From the NCBI GenBank assembly GCA_013399115.1, contig VXAA01003136.1, forward strand, positions 1 to 64,000: a stretch of 64,000 nucleotides of DNA. Reading direction: 5' to 3'. A program made the position numbers and the translations under genes. Under the pieces are notes generated by a model. The model worked only from the letters and a program-made list of their open reading frames with translations, had not been told where the DNA came from and did no database searches. Positions 13,147 through 25,600 of the stretch are shown in pieces (the first letter of the stretch is position 1; every line of letters starts with the position of its first letter). The stretch is from Anseranas semipalmata (taxonomy: Eukaryota > Chordata > Aves > Anseriformes > Anseranatidae).

Positions 13147-14411
13147 AGCGTCAGTCTCACGTCAGTGCCTGGTAAAATTATGGAGAAGATTATCCTGGGA
13201 GTTATTGAAGCGCACCTGGGGGACAATGTAGTCATTGGTCCCAGCCAACATGGGTTCACAAGGGGTAGGTCCTGCCTGACAAATTTGATTTCTTTTTATG
13301 ATAAGATCACCCATCTAGTCGATCAAGGGAAACCAGCTGATGTGATCTTTTTGGACTTAAAGCTTTTGATACAGTTTCCCATAGGATCCTGCTGGACAAA
13401 ATGTCCAGCATACAGCTAGACAAAAACATCATACGATGGGTGAGCAATTGGCTGACAGGCAGGGCTCAAAGGGTTGTGGTAAATGGGGCCACATCAGGCT
13501 GGCGGATGGTCACTAGTGGGGTCCCTCAAGGCTCCATTTTAGGGCCAGTCCTCTTCAATGTTTTTATAAACGACTTGGATGTCGGACTAGAAGGAGTTTT
13601 GAGCAAATTTGCCGATGACACCAAACTGGGAGGAGTTGTAGACTCGGCTGAGGGTGGAAAGGCCTTGCAGAGAGATCTGGACAGATTGGAGAGCTGGGCA
13701 ATCACCAACCGCATGAAGTTTAATAAGAGCAAGTGCCGCGTCCTGCACCTGGGACGGGGCAACCCTGGCTATACGTACAGACTGGGCAATGAGACGCTGG
13801 AGAGCAGCCCCGCAGAGAGGGATCTGGGGGTTGTGGTTGACAGCAAGTTGAATATGAGCCAGCAGTGTGCCCTGGCAGCCAGGAGGGCCAACCGTATCCT
13901 GGGGTGCATCAAGCACGGCATTGCTAGCCGGTCGAGGGAAGTGATTGTCCCGCTCTACTCTGCGCTGGTGCGGCCTCACCTTGAGTACTGTGTGCAGTTC
14001 TGGGCACCACAGTACAAAAAGGATGTAAAACTGCTGGAGAGTGTCCAGAGGAGGGCGACGAAGATGGTGAAGGGCCTGGAGGGGAAGACGTATGAGGAGC
14101 GGCTGAGGTCACTTGGCCTGTTCAGCCTGGAGAAGAGGAGGCTGAGGGGAGACCTCATCGCAGTCTGCAACTTCCTTGCGAGGGGGAGTGGAGGGCCAGG
14201 CGCCGACCTATTCTCCTTAATCACCAGTGATAGAACCCGCGGCAATGGTGTCAAGCTGAGGCAGGGGAGGTTTAGGTTGGACATTAGGAAGAGGCTCTTC
14301 ACTGAGAGGATGGTTGCACACTGGAACAGGCTCCCCAGTGAAGTAGTCACTGCACCAAGCCTGTCTGAATTTAAGAGGCGTTTGGACTGTGCACTTAGTC
14401 ACATGGTCTAA
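13147..14411 (+). pseudogene. CR1 ORF2 reverse transcriptase, partial, one frameshift
   Basis: The decayed coding region belongs to CR1 ORF2, whose product is an endonuclease/reverse transcriptase that copies element RNA at a nicked target. Only the palm-to-C-terminus part remains. The first frame (from 13147) has PSQHGFTRGRSCLTNLISF and VIFLDL. The break falls at 13356-13361: the family motif DFSKAFDTV is reduced to D-L-K..., consistent with a 4-base deletion at the motif A catalytic region. The second frame is open from 13401 to the stop at 14409-14411 (336 codons). It holds [11 protein letters not shown] (residues about 39-49), the catalytic FADD (70-73), the SREVIVPL and [19 protein letters not shown] block, [20 protein letters not shown], and HWNRLP near the end. 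The ATG at 13401 is an arbitrary in-frame Met, not a native start. Confidence 0.9.
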
Positions 14412-14501
14412 AATTTTGGGTAGACCTGTGCAGTGCCAGGAGTTGGACTCGATGATCCTTATGGGTCCCTTCCAACTCGGGATATTCTGTGATTCTGTGA
14501 T
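13147..14501 (+). mobile_element. CR1 LINE, 5'-truncated, best-preserved copy in window
   Basis: This is a 5'-truncated CR1 retrotransposon of about 1.36 kb. It begins inside ORF2 at VSLTSVPGKIMEK, ahead of the first catalytic motif of the reverse transcriptase, and runs through the end of ORF2 and a roughly 90-bp 3' UTR. The UTR contains AGGAGTTGGACTCGATGATC and ends in two ATTCTGTG-type octamers (about 14484-14501), the CR1 3' signature recognised in target-primed reverse transcription. It shares sub-family-level sequence with the copies at 1-690 and 40664-41556 but has only one frame break over about 1,265 coding bases, so it is probably the youngest of them. The endonuclease and ORF1 are missing, so it cannot be autonomous. 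Confidence 0.95.
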
Positions 14502-16553
14502 CTAAGGAGTCCAAAGTCTCAATTATAAAGGAGGTCTTGTTTATTTCTGCCTTGTCCATACAGTTCTTGGTCACAGATTTTTGATTTGAATAGTTTAGAA
14601 TAAGTTGAATAATCATTAACTATCCTTCAGAATTAACTATCATGTTGCTTGGAAATGTGTAATTTTTAAGGAATATATTAATAATGCAGGTTATGGTGAG
14701 CTTTTCACCATTGGATCCTATTTTACATGAGTGCCGTCATCTGCAGGTGATGTATCATTGTCAGAATCTGTTGTAATGGGATGTCTCACTGACATGGATG
14801 TCCTGTTGTATTAGCAGCTGTGCAAACACCTGATCAAACTGTGTGTTGCCAGACTTGCATGTACAAACTTTGGGAGGAGGAAAATTACTTTTGTCCCTCT
14901 GATGGGTGACCAGACAATCACAGAGTGGATGTTACTATGTTTCAAGTACTGGAAAAAGTAGATAGAAGTTGAGAGAAACTTTTGGAGCTCTCAAAGCCAG
15001 CTCACTGAAGAGGGTGTGCTAGCAGGGAGATGCCTGCTGCTGGCTAGTGGAGGCTGTGATTACTCGCCTCTAATTAAGTACCAGTGTTCCCTGTGCAAAG
15101 TGAGGGGGGAGTTGGGCATCTGAGAGGCCAGCCTGCTGAATGGGGAGCTGCTTGTGCTGTCTTCATTAGTTCTAAACTGTTTTTCTCCTCAGTTGTTATG
15201 TTTCCACTGTCTCAGCTCTTTTTGGGTGCCCTCTGACTGAGGGGCCAAGAACCTCTTAGACAGTAGTATGAAATTTATATGTTTCCTTCCATGGAAGTAA
15301 AAATTGGTAAATTAGTTACTTCTTTGCAGCTCTGCTTTCCATCTCCAAATCCTCAGAACCTAAACAACCCTAATGGGGCTGTCCATGCTTATGCCACAGG
15401 TCTTCATGTGGTACCTTTCAATATAGGTGGTCTGCCTCTGACCCTTCCTTGCAAAGAGGAACATGGATAAGTGTCCAGAACGTGTCTAAGGAATGAGACT
15501 TGGCTCCTCTGTATTCGATAAAAGTACTGCTCTTCTGGGCTTTTGACTCCATGTTGACTCCATGGTCTGAGCAATTGAAGCCTGTGGCAACATTAGTGTT
15601 GAACAGCAGCTAGCAAAATATTTAGGTGCCTGCAGTGATAGTATTTGAGAGCTAGCCCTACACAACAATAATTAAATGTAACCTCAGCAGTCTGTTTGCC
15701 CTTACTAGCTGCCCAGGCATGTGAGAGCGTCTTAGTTTGTGAAAGCTGGTATCTAGGTGCTCCTTAAAATCTGTTCCAGCCCTAATTCTCTAGTCTAATG
15801 TAATCTTTTTGATCTTTAAAAAGCAGAGTTCCCTGATCATTTTTGACCTCTTTCAAAGATTCATTCCTCCTTCTAGTGCATAAAATAAATATTAGGATAA
15901 GCATATAACATCTGTGTTATTAGTTGTTTATTTGTATATTAAATGGCTATTTTGTGACTCTAACTTTTTTTTTTCCATTGCATCAATAATGTGTGATACA
16001 CAGATTACTTCACTCTGCCTTTCTGAACATAGTGAAACAGTTGGAAGTGCTTTTATATACATATTTTTACCTGCTTTTTAAACAGGCTTATTAAGAGGAA
16101 TTTTAAGAAAGCTTTTTATGTATTGATGAGGAAGAGTTTGATATCCTAGAATCAAATGGCTATTGAAAAATCACATCCTGGGAATTCACTGTTTGCATCT
16201 GTATCTTAAAGCTCTAAGCATGATCACTGGGTGTTCTGTCAAGGTACACATAATCTGTGCCATATATGCTGGCAGAGAACTGTTTCATAAATCAGATTCA
16301 CCGATGTTGTATAGTGATTTCTGAAGCACATGGGCTTGCACATGAATTATCACTTTGCAGAAGACTGTTAATAAGGTCTCCTGAAATCTTTCTTTCTTTG
16401 TAATTTTAACTTTTGGTTAGAGAATGCTTCGGGGTTTGTCACAGAAATAATTTCCTGTCTTACCCACTAGTGTTTGTACGTATTCGTGTGAGTGCTAAAG
16501 AGGTTGGAATTGAAACATCTGGGGATTTTTTGTTTTGTTTTGTTTTAAATACT
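14502..16553. other. Non-coding stretch, no gene recognised
   Basis: I see no gene or repeat I can name. The part at about 14980-15160 is noticeably richer in G+C than its surroundings but contains no extended codon-biased frame. A short T/G-rich stretch (GTTTT repeats) lies at about 16528-16547, just before the duplicated segment. Confidence 0.5.
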
Positions 16554-16885
16554 CTGCAGGAACATGAGGAAATTCCTTAATCACGTCAAACCCCTCACTA
16601 AGTTGAAGTATGTAGGCTTTGTTCTACAGGGATTGCTTTAGTAGGACTGGAACCAATCAAGGAGCTGCAGAAACGTAACAGAAACAGCCACATGCGGTTT
16701 CAACAACAAGTGTTACTGAGTGCTGAAGTCAGATTGCGCTGCAGTTCAGAAGAGAGAAGTTTCTTTCAGGTGTTTCAAAATCCTTTGGTTTACAGTCTAA
16801 GAATAATTTCATGTCTGGCTGTAAATTAAATGCTTTCAGTGTACATGCTACCCTAGGAGTTGCATTTTGAAATTGTTTGGGCTGT

Positions 16886-16928
16886 AAAAAAAAAAAAAAT
16901 ATATATATATATATGTATATATATATAT
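16886..16928 (+). repeat. A-run plus (TA)n microsatellite, first copy
   Basis: A13 is followed by alternating TA with one G interruption. The same tract occurs unchanged at 17772-17814 in the second copy of the 885-bp duplication. Confidence 0.9.
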
Positions 16929-17771
16929 CCAGTATTAGGGTGCTAAACACAAGTTATGTGATACTGTTCAAATGCAGCCTTTCTTCATCTACAAAATTTG
17001 CTTTGGCAATTCCCTTCTGGCAAATTTTACTTCTGTATTTTCTACATGTATTTGGCTTGCATTCGTCCTCCTGAAAGAGTTTTTTTTGGGGGGTGGAGGG
17101 GTGGGTTCTTTTTCCTTTACAATCATCTCTTGCTTCTATGGAAATCAGCCAGTTTAATTCCATTTATATACTAGAACCATACAAGTTGCTTGTTGATTTT
17201 TTGTAATAATGGGGGATATCCTCCATTTTTGGCTTGATTCCACAAACTGATATTAAAGTTATACATACAAGCCCATTCATATAAAAATGACAAATGAAAC
17301 TCTCCATGGCTGACATATAGTGGGGGGAAAAAAAAAAGGGTTTTCTGCCCAGGTAGTATATTTGCCCTCTCCTGGGAAATAGTCACTGTCTCAATGGCTG
17401 CCAAAACCAAACAAACATATTTGCCCAGAGGTAGTTCTNCTGCAGGAACATGAGGAAATTCCTTAATCACGTCAAACCCCTCACTAAGTTGAAGTATGTA
17501 GGCTTTGTTCTACAGGGATTGCTTTAGTAGGACTGGAACCAATCAAGGAGCTGCAGAAACGTAACAGAAACAGCCACATGCGGTTTCAACAACAAGTGTT
17601 ACTGAGTGCTGAAGTCAGATTGCGCTGCAGTTCAGAAGAGAGAAGTTTCTTTCAGGTGTTTCAAAATCCTTTGGTTTACAGTCTAAGAATAATTTCATGT
17701 CTGGCTGTAAATTAAATGCTTTCAGTGTACATGCTACCCTAGGAGTTGCATTTTGAAATTGTTTGGGCTGT

Positions 17772-17814
17772 AAAAAAAAAAAAAATATATATATATATAT
17801 GTATATATATATAT
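17772..17814 (+). repeat. A-run plus (TA)n microsatellite, second copy
   Basis: This is identical in length and interruption to the tract at 16886-16928. Such tracts normally vary between true paralogues, so it argues for an assembly origin of the duplication. Confidence 0.9.
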
Positions 17815-18324
17815 CCAGTATTAGGGTGCTAAACACAAGTTATGTGATACTGTTCAAATGCAGCCTTTCTTCATCTACAAAATTTGCTTTGGCAATTCCC
17901 TTCTGGCAAATTTTACTTCTGTATTTTCTACATGTATTTGGCTTGCATTCGTCCTCCTGAAAGAGTTTTTTTTGGGGGGTGGAGGGGTGGGTTCTTTTTC
18001 CTTTACAATCATCTCTTGCTTCTATGGAAATCAGCCAGTTTAATTCCATTTATATACTAGAACCATACAAGTTGCTTGTTGATTTTTTGTAATAATGGGG
18101 GATATCCTCCATTTTTGGCTTGATTCCACAAACTGATATTAAAGTTATACATACAAGCCCATTCATATAAAAATGACAAATGAAACTCTCCATGGCTGAC
18201 ATATAGTGGGGGGAAAAAAAAAAGGGTTTTCTGCCCAGGTAGTATATTTGCCCTCTCCTGGGAAATAGTCACTGTCTCAATGGCTGCCAAAACCAAACAA
18301 ACATATTTGCCCAGAGGTAGTTCT

Positions 18325-21300
18325 CCCCTTTCTTTCTCCCCTCTTGCTTGTAACCTGAACTCTGGTTTCCTAACCATAGTAAGTGCAGCAAAGTCTGTGT
18401 TAAAACAGAGAGCTTTTCATTTAGAGGTTAACAATCACTGAATGACTTACTGGCTAAAGAGAAGATTTGTCCTGGGTATTGCAATTTATTTGGTATGTGA
18501 CCAGGTCTTACGTGTTCATAACACTGTTGTTTAGGCTTTAAAAATCCTCCACCTAGAGGTATCATTGTTTACTCTGAAAAAGCATTTCAAGTATATTAGG
18601 TGAGACTGGTTTGCAGACCTGTATTCATCTGACACATAGTTTTCATAACATGTTTCCAAAGCAAAATGCTGTAGGCACGTTTGCTGACTTCACTGCTGTG
18701 TGATATATTGCTAAGTGCCATGTAGCTTTTACAGAAAACAGACTGCAGATCTTTCTTTAGTGGAATTAATAAAACTACAAAGAATTCTTATAATTGTAGA
18801 TAAGAAATTTCCTTGAGGTTATTCAGTCTTCCCCCAACCTTTTTTTTTTCCTACATGTTATCTTTGTGACTCATGCTTCTATACAATCTTGATTTTTTTA
18901 TTTGTAATTTTGAATATAAACATGCATACAAATGCTTATTTCATTAAAAGCACATGAAGCTTATATTATTTCTTCAAAACTAAGAAACTGGATGAAGAAT
19001 GAGTGAATGAAATTCAGGTCTTGGTGGTAATTGTATTTTGATGGTAGTATTTATGATTGCTCTTAGAATACTTTATGAATTGCATGTTGTGATTTATTAC
19101 TAAACCACTCAAGACATAAATGTACATAAATACAGGGATCTCTGAGAGAGAGAACTGCACCAAATGTAGTTAGGGTTATGGATTGCTTTAGCCAAAAGAT
19201 GCGGTCTGATTTAAAAAAAAAAAAAAAAAAACAAAAAAACACAAGTTTGGGGAAAAAAATGTTCTTTCTTTTTGGTGGCAGTATCTCTCTGATATCAAGG
19301 ACTCTCTTCAGTATCATATGTGTCACTGATCCTTTTGTAAATACTTGCCAAAGGCAGAGCAACAAAGACAAAGCCCTTGTGAGAGGGAAACGATGGTGGA
19401 GAGACAGCCCAGAGGTGATTGGTGCTATGCAGGGTTGAAGCATAGCTCTGAGCTCCAGCAAGGGTCCACCGCTACTGGGCAGTGCAGCTGTAGTTGTTGT
19501 TCTTGAGATACGTTATAAAGTCCTTGCAGAAAAGCAGGAAGCAGTTCTTCTGTTACCAAGCAAAAGAAGAACCTGAAATGCTAGATGCCCAAGACACTGG
19601 GATATTTTTCACAGGTGGGCACGATAATGCTGACATGAGCACTGACTTTCTGAAGCTTATGTTCTTCCTTTCCCTGACTTGAATTGCCCCAAAGTTATCT
19701 TTGTAAAATGGACTTAGTGCTTGCATGCATTGACAGGTGACCCAGGAGGGAGATCCAAATGTTATGTGCAAGCTGGGGTTGAATTTTCAGAAAGCTTTTC
19801 TACAGCAATGTGAACACAGCCTATTTGCTACCAAACCTTCAGGATTACGCCAGGATAATCTGTGCACAATGGTGTGTTTAGCAGCTTGATGTTGATCAAC
19901 ATATTTGCCACCCAGATCTGTGGGAATATCTGATGTTATGATTCAATCTATGCATGAGTGAGGTAACCATCCTACAGAACATGTGTTTCAGCAGGAGTGT
20001 TATGAAAGGCGAAAGGTTGGTCCAATTAAAAACCAGAGGTGTCATAAAATGACTCTTCTACTTCTACCTCAAGGGCATGGGAAATCGTTGCAATTTCCAC
20101 TCTGTGCAACTCTAGCCTACTGAATAAGCTAAATTTCACCCCCCTCCAAATGAAACAGGTAATATGTTGCCTTACAAAAAAAAAAAAAANAAAAAAAGTT
20201 TCTCTCTGCACCCCCCCTCCCTGTAGAGTTTATTCAAGTCATACCTGAGTTAAAAGCCTTGGTATTAAAGGACTTCATACTTCGAATGAGAAGACAAAAT
20301 CATAAGAGGAATAGTACTGGAACTGTAATGAAAAATGAAACCCATGGCATGTTATCTATATCATACTACAGCAGAAGGCAGGTATTTTCTTGCATTGGAG
20401 ACTATGCGACACACCAACTGTCTTAACTTGCCTCTGTAGAAAAAAAAAATCCTTGTTTCACACCTATGAGAAAAAAAATGTGTAATGAAGTTTTGAGTTT
20501 AATTTGTGTAGAAACTTTTCAGCAGTAAGGCAGACCTGTATGCAGCTGTAACAGTTCTAGAGCAGTAAGCAGACAGAAAAGGTAAAATTTACATGAGTAT
20601 CTGTTTGGCCCAAGCCATAAGCAATGTTTGTCATGACTGAGCATTCAACAGCTCTTACTTGGAACAGACTAAACTTTGCTTTAGTTTATGCAAACCACTT
20701 CTAGCCTTGCATCCTTGAATACGCCGGCAGAGATGTGAAAATCCAAGAGGCGCATAGTAACGAGGTCCCCTTTCCCATGCCTTTCCCTGCAACTTTTTAA
20801 TTAAACCAACAGGCGGCTCTGTAACAGTTTGGTGTAAGGCGTATTATCAGTGCAATGTTCTCAGGACAATGCAAGCTCACTTTCATGGTCCAGCTACACC
20901 AGCAGTACAACCAAAAAACTGTTAAGATGGAACTGAAGACAGGGTTAGTTTTCCTAAGGAAACTAGGAAGTCTTTTTTCCCCTATAAAAATGTTTCAGTG
21001 ATGATGATGGGGGGAAATAAAAAAAAATATCCAAAATCTGAGTTTCATACTTGCCCACTTTTCTCTGAAAATGTGAGGTTTTGATCAGAAAATTCACCAA
21101 TATGAGTGCTGAGGTTTGTAATTTGAATGTTTCATATCCTCAGTCTTTTATTTTTGGGCATGATCTCTAGCTGGAATAAGTCTGTTAAAATGAAAGTCAT
21201 CCCTTTCTGCAGAAGAGATCACAATAAATGCATTCCTACTGAGGAAACTGATGACCTGATATCACCAAGCAAGAACCTCCATGAAGCATTACAGTGAAGT

Positions 21301-21827
21301 TTTCAAGATCTAAAAGTTGGAGTTAAGATGGATGTATATTTTTCTCCCTGAATAAGTACCATTGCTTTATTTTGAGAGGGCAACAGTGTGAGAAGACAAA
21401 AACTCTATGAGAATTTTCACTGAAAACTCAGTTTGAAAGTTATCCCCTCCTCCAACCCCAAACCCATGGAAAACTTTCCATAAGATCTGGATTTGTTCTG
21501 GTTGGTCTAAATGAGCTTTACTTTGAATTTTCTGTAGTGTAAAAATGCAAAGACTGTGGAAGACTCTCCAATCCACCTGCATACTTGCTTTGTATAGGCT
21601 GATCAATGGGTGTGCTCTAACATTCCCACTCATGCTTTGCTTGTGGAGAATTAGTCCTGTAGTTCCCACTGGAACTGAATAGCAGCTGATAGCAACCTTG
21701 GCTCCTTCTAACTCAAGTGTGCAGAAGATGCTGTAGTTCTACTGGCAAAGCATGCAGGGTCTTCTTTAGGAAGCTGTGGAAATGCATGAATGCATAGAAT
21801 TCAGAGCTAGGAAACAGCAGGGTGTGG
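18325..21827. other. AT-rich non-coding stretch, no gene recognised
   Basis: No gene is recognised. Homopolymer runs are common: T8-9 at about 18840, an A run near 19213-19231, and an A run with an internal N at 20176-20197. A 132-codon - strand frame at 19063-19461 is largely the translation of the A/T run and has no family resemblance. No CR1 sequence is visible here. Confidence 0.5.
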
Positions 21828-21853
21828 TTTTTTTTTTTTTTTTTTTTTTTTTT
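21828..21853 (+). repeat. T26 homopolymer tract beside a scaffold gap
   Basis: An uninterrupted run of about 26 T lies 28 bases before the N gap. A run of this length is a likely cause of local assembly failure. Confidence 0.9.
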
Positions 21854-21881
21854 CTGTAGTTTCTGTTTGTCTTTTCTTCCT

Positions 21882-22110
21882 NNNNNNNNNNNNNNNNNNN
21901 NNNNNNNNNNNNNNNNNNNNNNNNNNNNNNNNNNNNNNNNNNNNNNNNNNNNNNNNNNNNNNNNNNNNNNNNNNNNNNNNNNNNNNNNNNNNNNNNNNNN
22001 NNNNNNNNNNNNNNNNNNNNNNNNNNNNNNNNNNNNNNNNNNNNNNNNNNNNNNNNNNNNNNNNNNNNNNNNNNNNNNNNNNNNNNNNNNNNNNNNNNNN
22101 NNNNNNNNNN
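21882..22110. other. Assembly gap (229 N)
   Basis: A run of N lies between a T-rich stretch and the interior of a CR1 element. The right flank opens in mid-ORF2 ([12 protein letters not shown]), so part of that CR1 copy is probably hidden in the gap. Confidence 0.99.
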
Positions 22111-22690
22111 AGTGTGGCCAGCAGGACTAGGGAAGTGATTGTCCCCCTGTACTCGGCTCTGGTGAGGCCGCACCTTGAGTCCTGTGTTCAGCTTTGGGCC
22201 CCTCACTACAGGAAGGACACAGAGGTGCTGGATCATGTCCAGAGAAGGGCAACAAAGCTGGTGAGGGGTCTGGAGAACAAGTCTTAGGAGGAGCGGCTGA
22301 GGGAGCTGGTGCTGTTTAGCCTGGAGAAGAGGAGGCTCAGGGGCGACCTGATCGCTCTCTACAGGTACCTTAAAGGAGGCTGTAGTGAGGTGGGGATTGG
22401 TCTCTTCTCCCACGTGCCAGGTGACAGGACAAGGGGGAATGGGCTAAAGTTGCACCAGGGGAGGTTTAGGTTGGATATTAGCAAAAACTTCTTTACTGAA
22501 AGGGTTGTGAGGCATTGGAACAGGCTGCCCAGGGAAGTGGTTGAGTCACCGTCCCTGGAAGTCTTCAAAAAAACATGTAGATGTGGTGCTTAGTGACGTG
22601 GTTTAATGGTGGGCTAGGCAGTTAAAGGTTGGACTAGGTGATCTCAGAGGTCTTTTCCAACCTAAATGATTCTATGAATCTATGATTCTA
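22111..22690 (+). mobile_element. CR1 LINE 3' end, different subfamily
   Basis: This CR1 3' fragment on the + strand directly abuts the N gap. The translation reads [27 protein letters not shown]-type sequence, then a stop at 22285-22287 within the block equivalent to KTYEERLRE. The [39 protein letters not shown] and [18 protein letters not shown] blocks follow (22309-22570). The UTR differs from the copies at 1-690 and 13147-14501: it carries GGTTGGACTAGGTGATCTCA and ends in ATGATTCTATGAATCTATGA. That marks a separate CR1 subfamily. A premature stop and an A-run frameshift near 22568 make it a pseudo-copy. Its 5' extent is unknown because of the gap. Confidence 0.93.
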
Positions 22691-25600
22691 ATTCATATAT
22701 TTGAACCAATGTCTAGTTTCTCTTCAGTGGAAATTACCCAAAGAGTAACTGACAGAAGTTATACCAACTGTTTCAAAGCATAGGTCCTTGCAATTCATAG
22801 ATTTTAGGAATTTGCCTTGTAGTTTGCAGTAGTTGTTGGTGAGTTATGATAGTCCATTGGGCTGATTAGGCATTAGTCTCGAACAGGATGAGGAGGATTT
22901 CTTCAGGGTTTGAAACACTGAATAAGTGAAAAAAGTTGCCCTGGAGAGGCAGAGAAACCTCTTTACTGAACACTTAAAACCTTTGTTTTAAGAATCATGA
23001 TCATATATAATTTTAGTAGTTACGTGAGGAAGTGAGTCTACATGTGTCTTAAAGTTGTGTGATTTAAGATATTGATTGGATCGAGATATATTAAAAGCAG
23101 CATTTAATATGAAGGAGAATGGTGGCACAGCCACTAAATCTTTCTAGATTTATATTTGCACATCTGTAAATATAACACTAGCATGTATCACTAAATGTTA
23201 AAACTGGTCTAAAAGGTTGCCCCAGAAATCCTTCACTTTTTTTTTTTTTTTTTTCTTGGGTACCAACTTAGGCAGTGTCTAAGCCAATTAATAAACATGC
23301 CATGGTTAAATCTATCCAAAGCCATGAATATCACAGGTAAATATCTTGCTTTAGAGCAGAATCAAATGAATCATGATTAAAAATAATAACAAAAAAAAAT
23401 TCTTACAAGAAAATGTATTTGAGAGGGAAAAAAAAGAAAATTCTGTCAACCTTAAAGAGCTGGTGGAGACTATTGTGGTATTTAGATTCTCTGGTGGTTG
23501 TTAGTAGGTGTATTGTGGAACTATTTAAAAAAAAAATAAAAAAATTATTAAAGTACACTGGATACTAAAGAGAAAGATGACCCTGAAATCCATGTGTTAT
23601 CCATGGGGAGCACTTATTTTGGGGCTATCTTCAATGTATATGTGGTAGACTGAGATATAGAGAAAATGCAGAAGCAGAGTTGGAAATTAAAGGAAAAGAA
23701 GATGAACTGTAGTAGAGTTGGAGCTATGGGGGACAGGCACTGCGGCATCTTGAAAGCTTGGAATAGCAGAAGAGTGTCATTGTTTTAGCAAAGATTTTAA
23801 AAAGACAAAAGTGAAGTAAAAAAGGGGGAAAGGAAAGATTGCATAAAGGAAGCTGAGAAAGCACTAAAATATGTGAAAAAGATTCAGTTAGAATAGATTC
23901 CTGAAGAAGCAGCTGAATGGTTTGAGAATGAATCAATATTTTTCCCTAAAATTCTGCTGAGATTAATTTTGGCTAAAAAGTAACAATTACTTTTTGCAAG
24001 GGAGGAGGTAACAGATGGACCCAGAGAGTGTCTTGACTTTCATGCCTGTACAGAATCGTTTTTTTATTTTTGTTTGTTGAAGGCATTAAAAAAATCTCTG
24101 GCAGTTTTTCCATTTCCTTTGGCTTTCATGTCTAAAGAAATATTCAAACTGGGAGAAGCGAAGGGAAACTAAGCCAGGTGGCAAGCCTATTCATCACCTA
24201 GTCAGTGGTGGAAAATATTGAATAATCAAATGAAAGTGTCTTAAAATAACATGAATGCAGAGAAAAAAAAAGTTCCTGCCAAAGGAAGGAATATGTGTTA
24301 AAGAAATCTTGCAGTTTCCTTGTCTAGTCCTAATAAGACTTCAGCGTTTAGTAGAAGACAACGTATGCATCATCCATAGCTATAATTTTTTTATCATTAT
24401 TTAGAGTAATTAGAAATTCTTAAATGCTTTATCTGAGAGGCATTCAGTTTGAATACTTTTATGGAGAACACCTCGTGTGTGTGTATGTTTGTGATTATGC
24501 CTGAATACTACAGGTCAAAATCTCTAAATTTCTTTCTCAAGAAGAAAGCATCTTTTCCCTCATTCTTCTAAATAAAAATAATTTCTGTAAGTTACTGAAT
24601 AACTTGTCAGCTGGTGTGGTAGCTCTATCAGTTTAAGGATGTTAGCCGAAACAAGAAGAATAAAAGAATCTCCAAAGTAAAGAAACTTCAAATCCTGAAC
24701 TGAAACTGCGACACATCAACTACAAATCTTCATCAGTCTGCAAGAATAAAGGGGACATGGTTAGTTTTATTATAATGTTGCTTGTCCCCTTGCCAATCCT
24801 TTCTTATTTCTCACAATCTGAAGGTCAGGTGGTAGGAGTCCCACCTCTAACCTTGTTTTCTATGTCTACTTTGTGTTCATGAACTGAAAAACTGTGTCTG
24901 CTGATAAAGACTACAGTGTTTTAAAACCATTCTGAGGTTTTAGAAAATGTTCCAAACAGATCTTCTGGGAGATTCTAATATTTTGCTGGCAGTTGATATG
25001 TTTAATTTTCTTAACATATGCAACTAAATTTATGTGATTAGGTAATCATGAATTTTTGATATGTGCTGAAAGCAGAATCCTGATCTTAATACCCAGCCAC
25101 CTTAATCACAACCATGCAGGAAATGGGAGCTATGTACCAGCACTACTTAAAAATCAGTTGATTGTTTATGTAAGCATTCCTACAAAAATAAAACTTGTAA
25201 TGAATTAAACCTACATTTATATGTACGTAAGCTAACAATGGCCCCAGCAAATGCTGCTAGGCTCCAGGCAGTTAAAGACTGGATTTATATTGGCAACATT
25301 CTGCTGTAGATGAGAGAGGGGTTTAAGATAAAAGCTCTTCTATTTAGAGAAGGCGCAGCCCAGAAATCACTGTTGTAAACATGTAAATACTACCAAAATC
25401 CTGTATTAATTAGGTCCAGGCTCAGTGAGACCTTAAGAATTTAGTTTGTTATTTAGGGTCTAAAATGCAAAATATTATAATTGGTTGGTCAGTGTAGAGA
25501 TACGTGAGAAGAAAAGAAGAACTTCAAAGTCTTGGAAGAAATGGAAAGGAAGTATTTTTGAATGATAGATTTTATATATTTAAAGCAAAAGAAAAAAAAA

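Larger units (their letters stand above)
16554..18324 (+). repeat. Exact 885-bp direct duplication separated by a single N
   Basis: The segment 16554-17438 (starting CTGCAGGAACATGAGG, ending GAGGTAGTTCT) recurs at 17440-18324 with a constant offset of 886 bases. Base 17439, between the copies, is N. I found no mismatch. Even the A13 plus TA-type microsatellite (16886-16928 versus 17772-17814), the T8/G6 junction and the A10 run have identical lengths. Removing one copy together with the N would leave a continuous unique sequence. Identical homopolymers and the N at the join point to two overlapping contig ends joined without merging, rather than a biological duplication. No gene is recognised inside the unit. 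Confidence 0.95.

Noticed and set aside
13526..14402. Several - strand frames of 61-130 codons
   Set aside because: They are antisense shadows of the CR1 ORF2 frame on the + strand.
16729..18377. Duplicate sets of small frames suggesting a duplicated gene
   Set aside because: They repeat only because of the 885-bp duplicated block. None shows codon bias or motifs, and the block is probably an assembly artefact.
19063..19461. 132-codon - strand frame
   Set aside because: It contains a Phe run from the T/A homopolymer and lacks any family resemblance.
21766..22413. 215-codon - strand frame
   Set aside because: It spans the N gap and the antisense of a CR1 element, so it is an artefact of unknown bases and a shadow frame.
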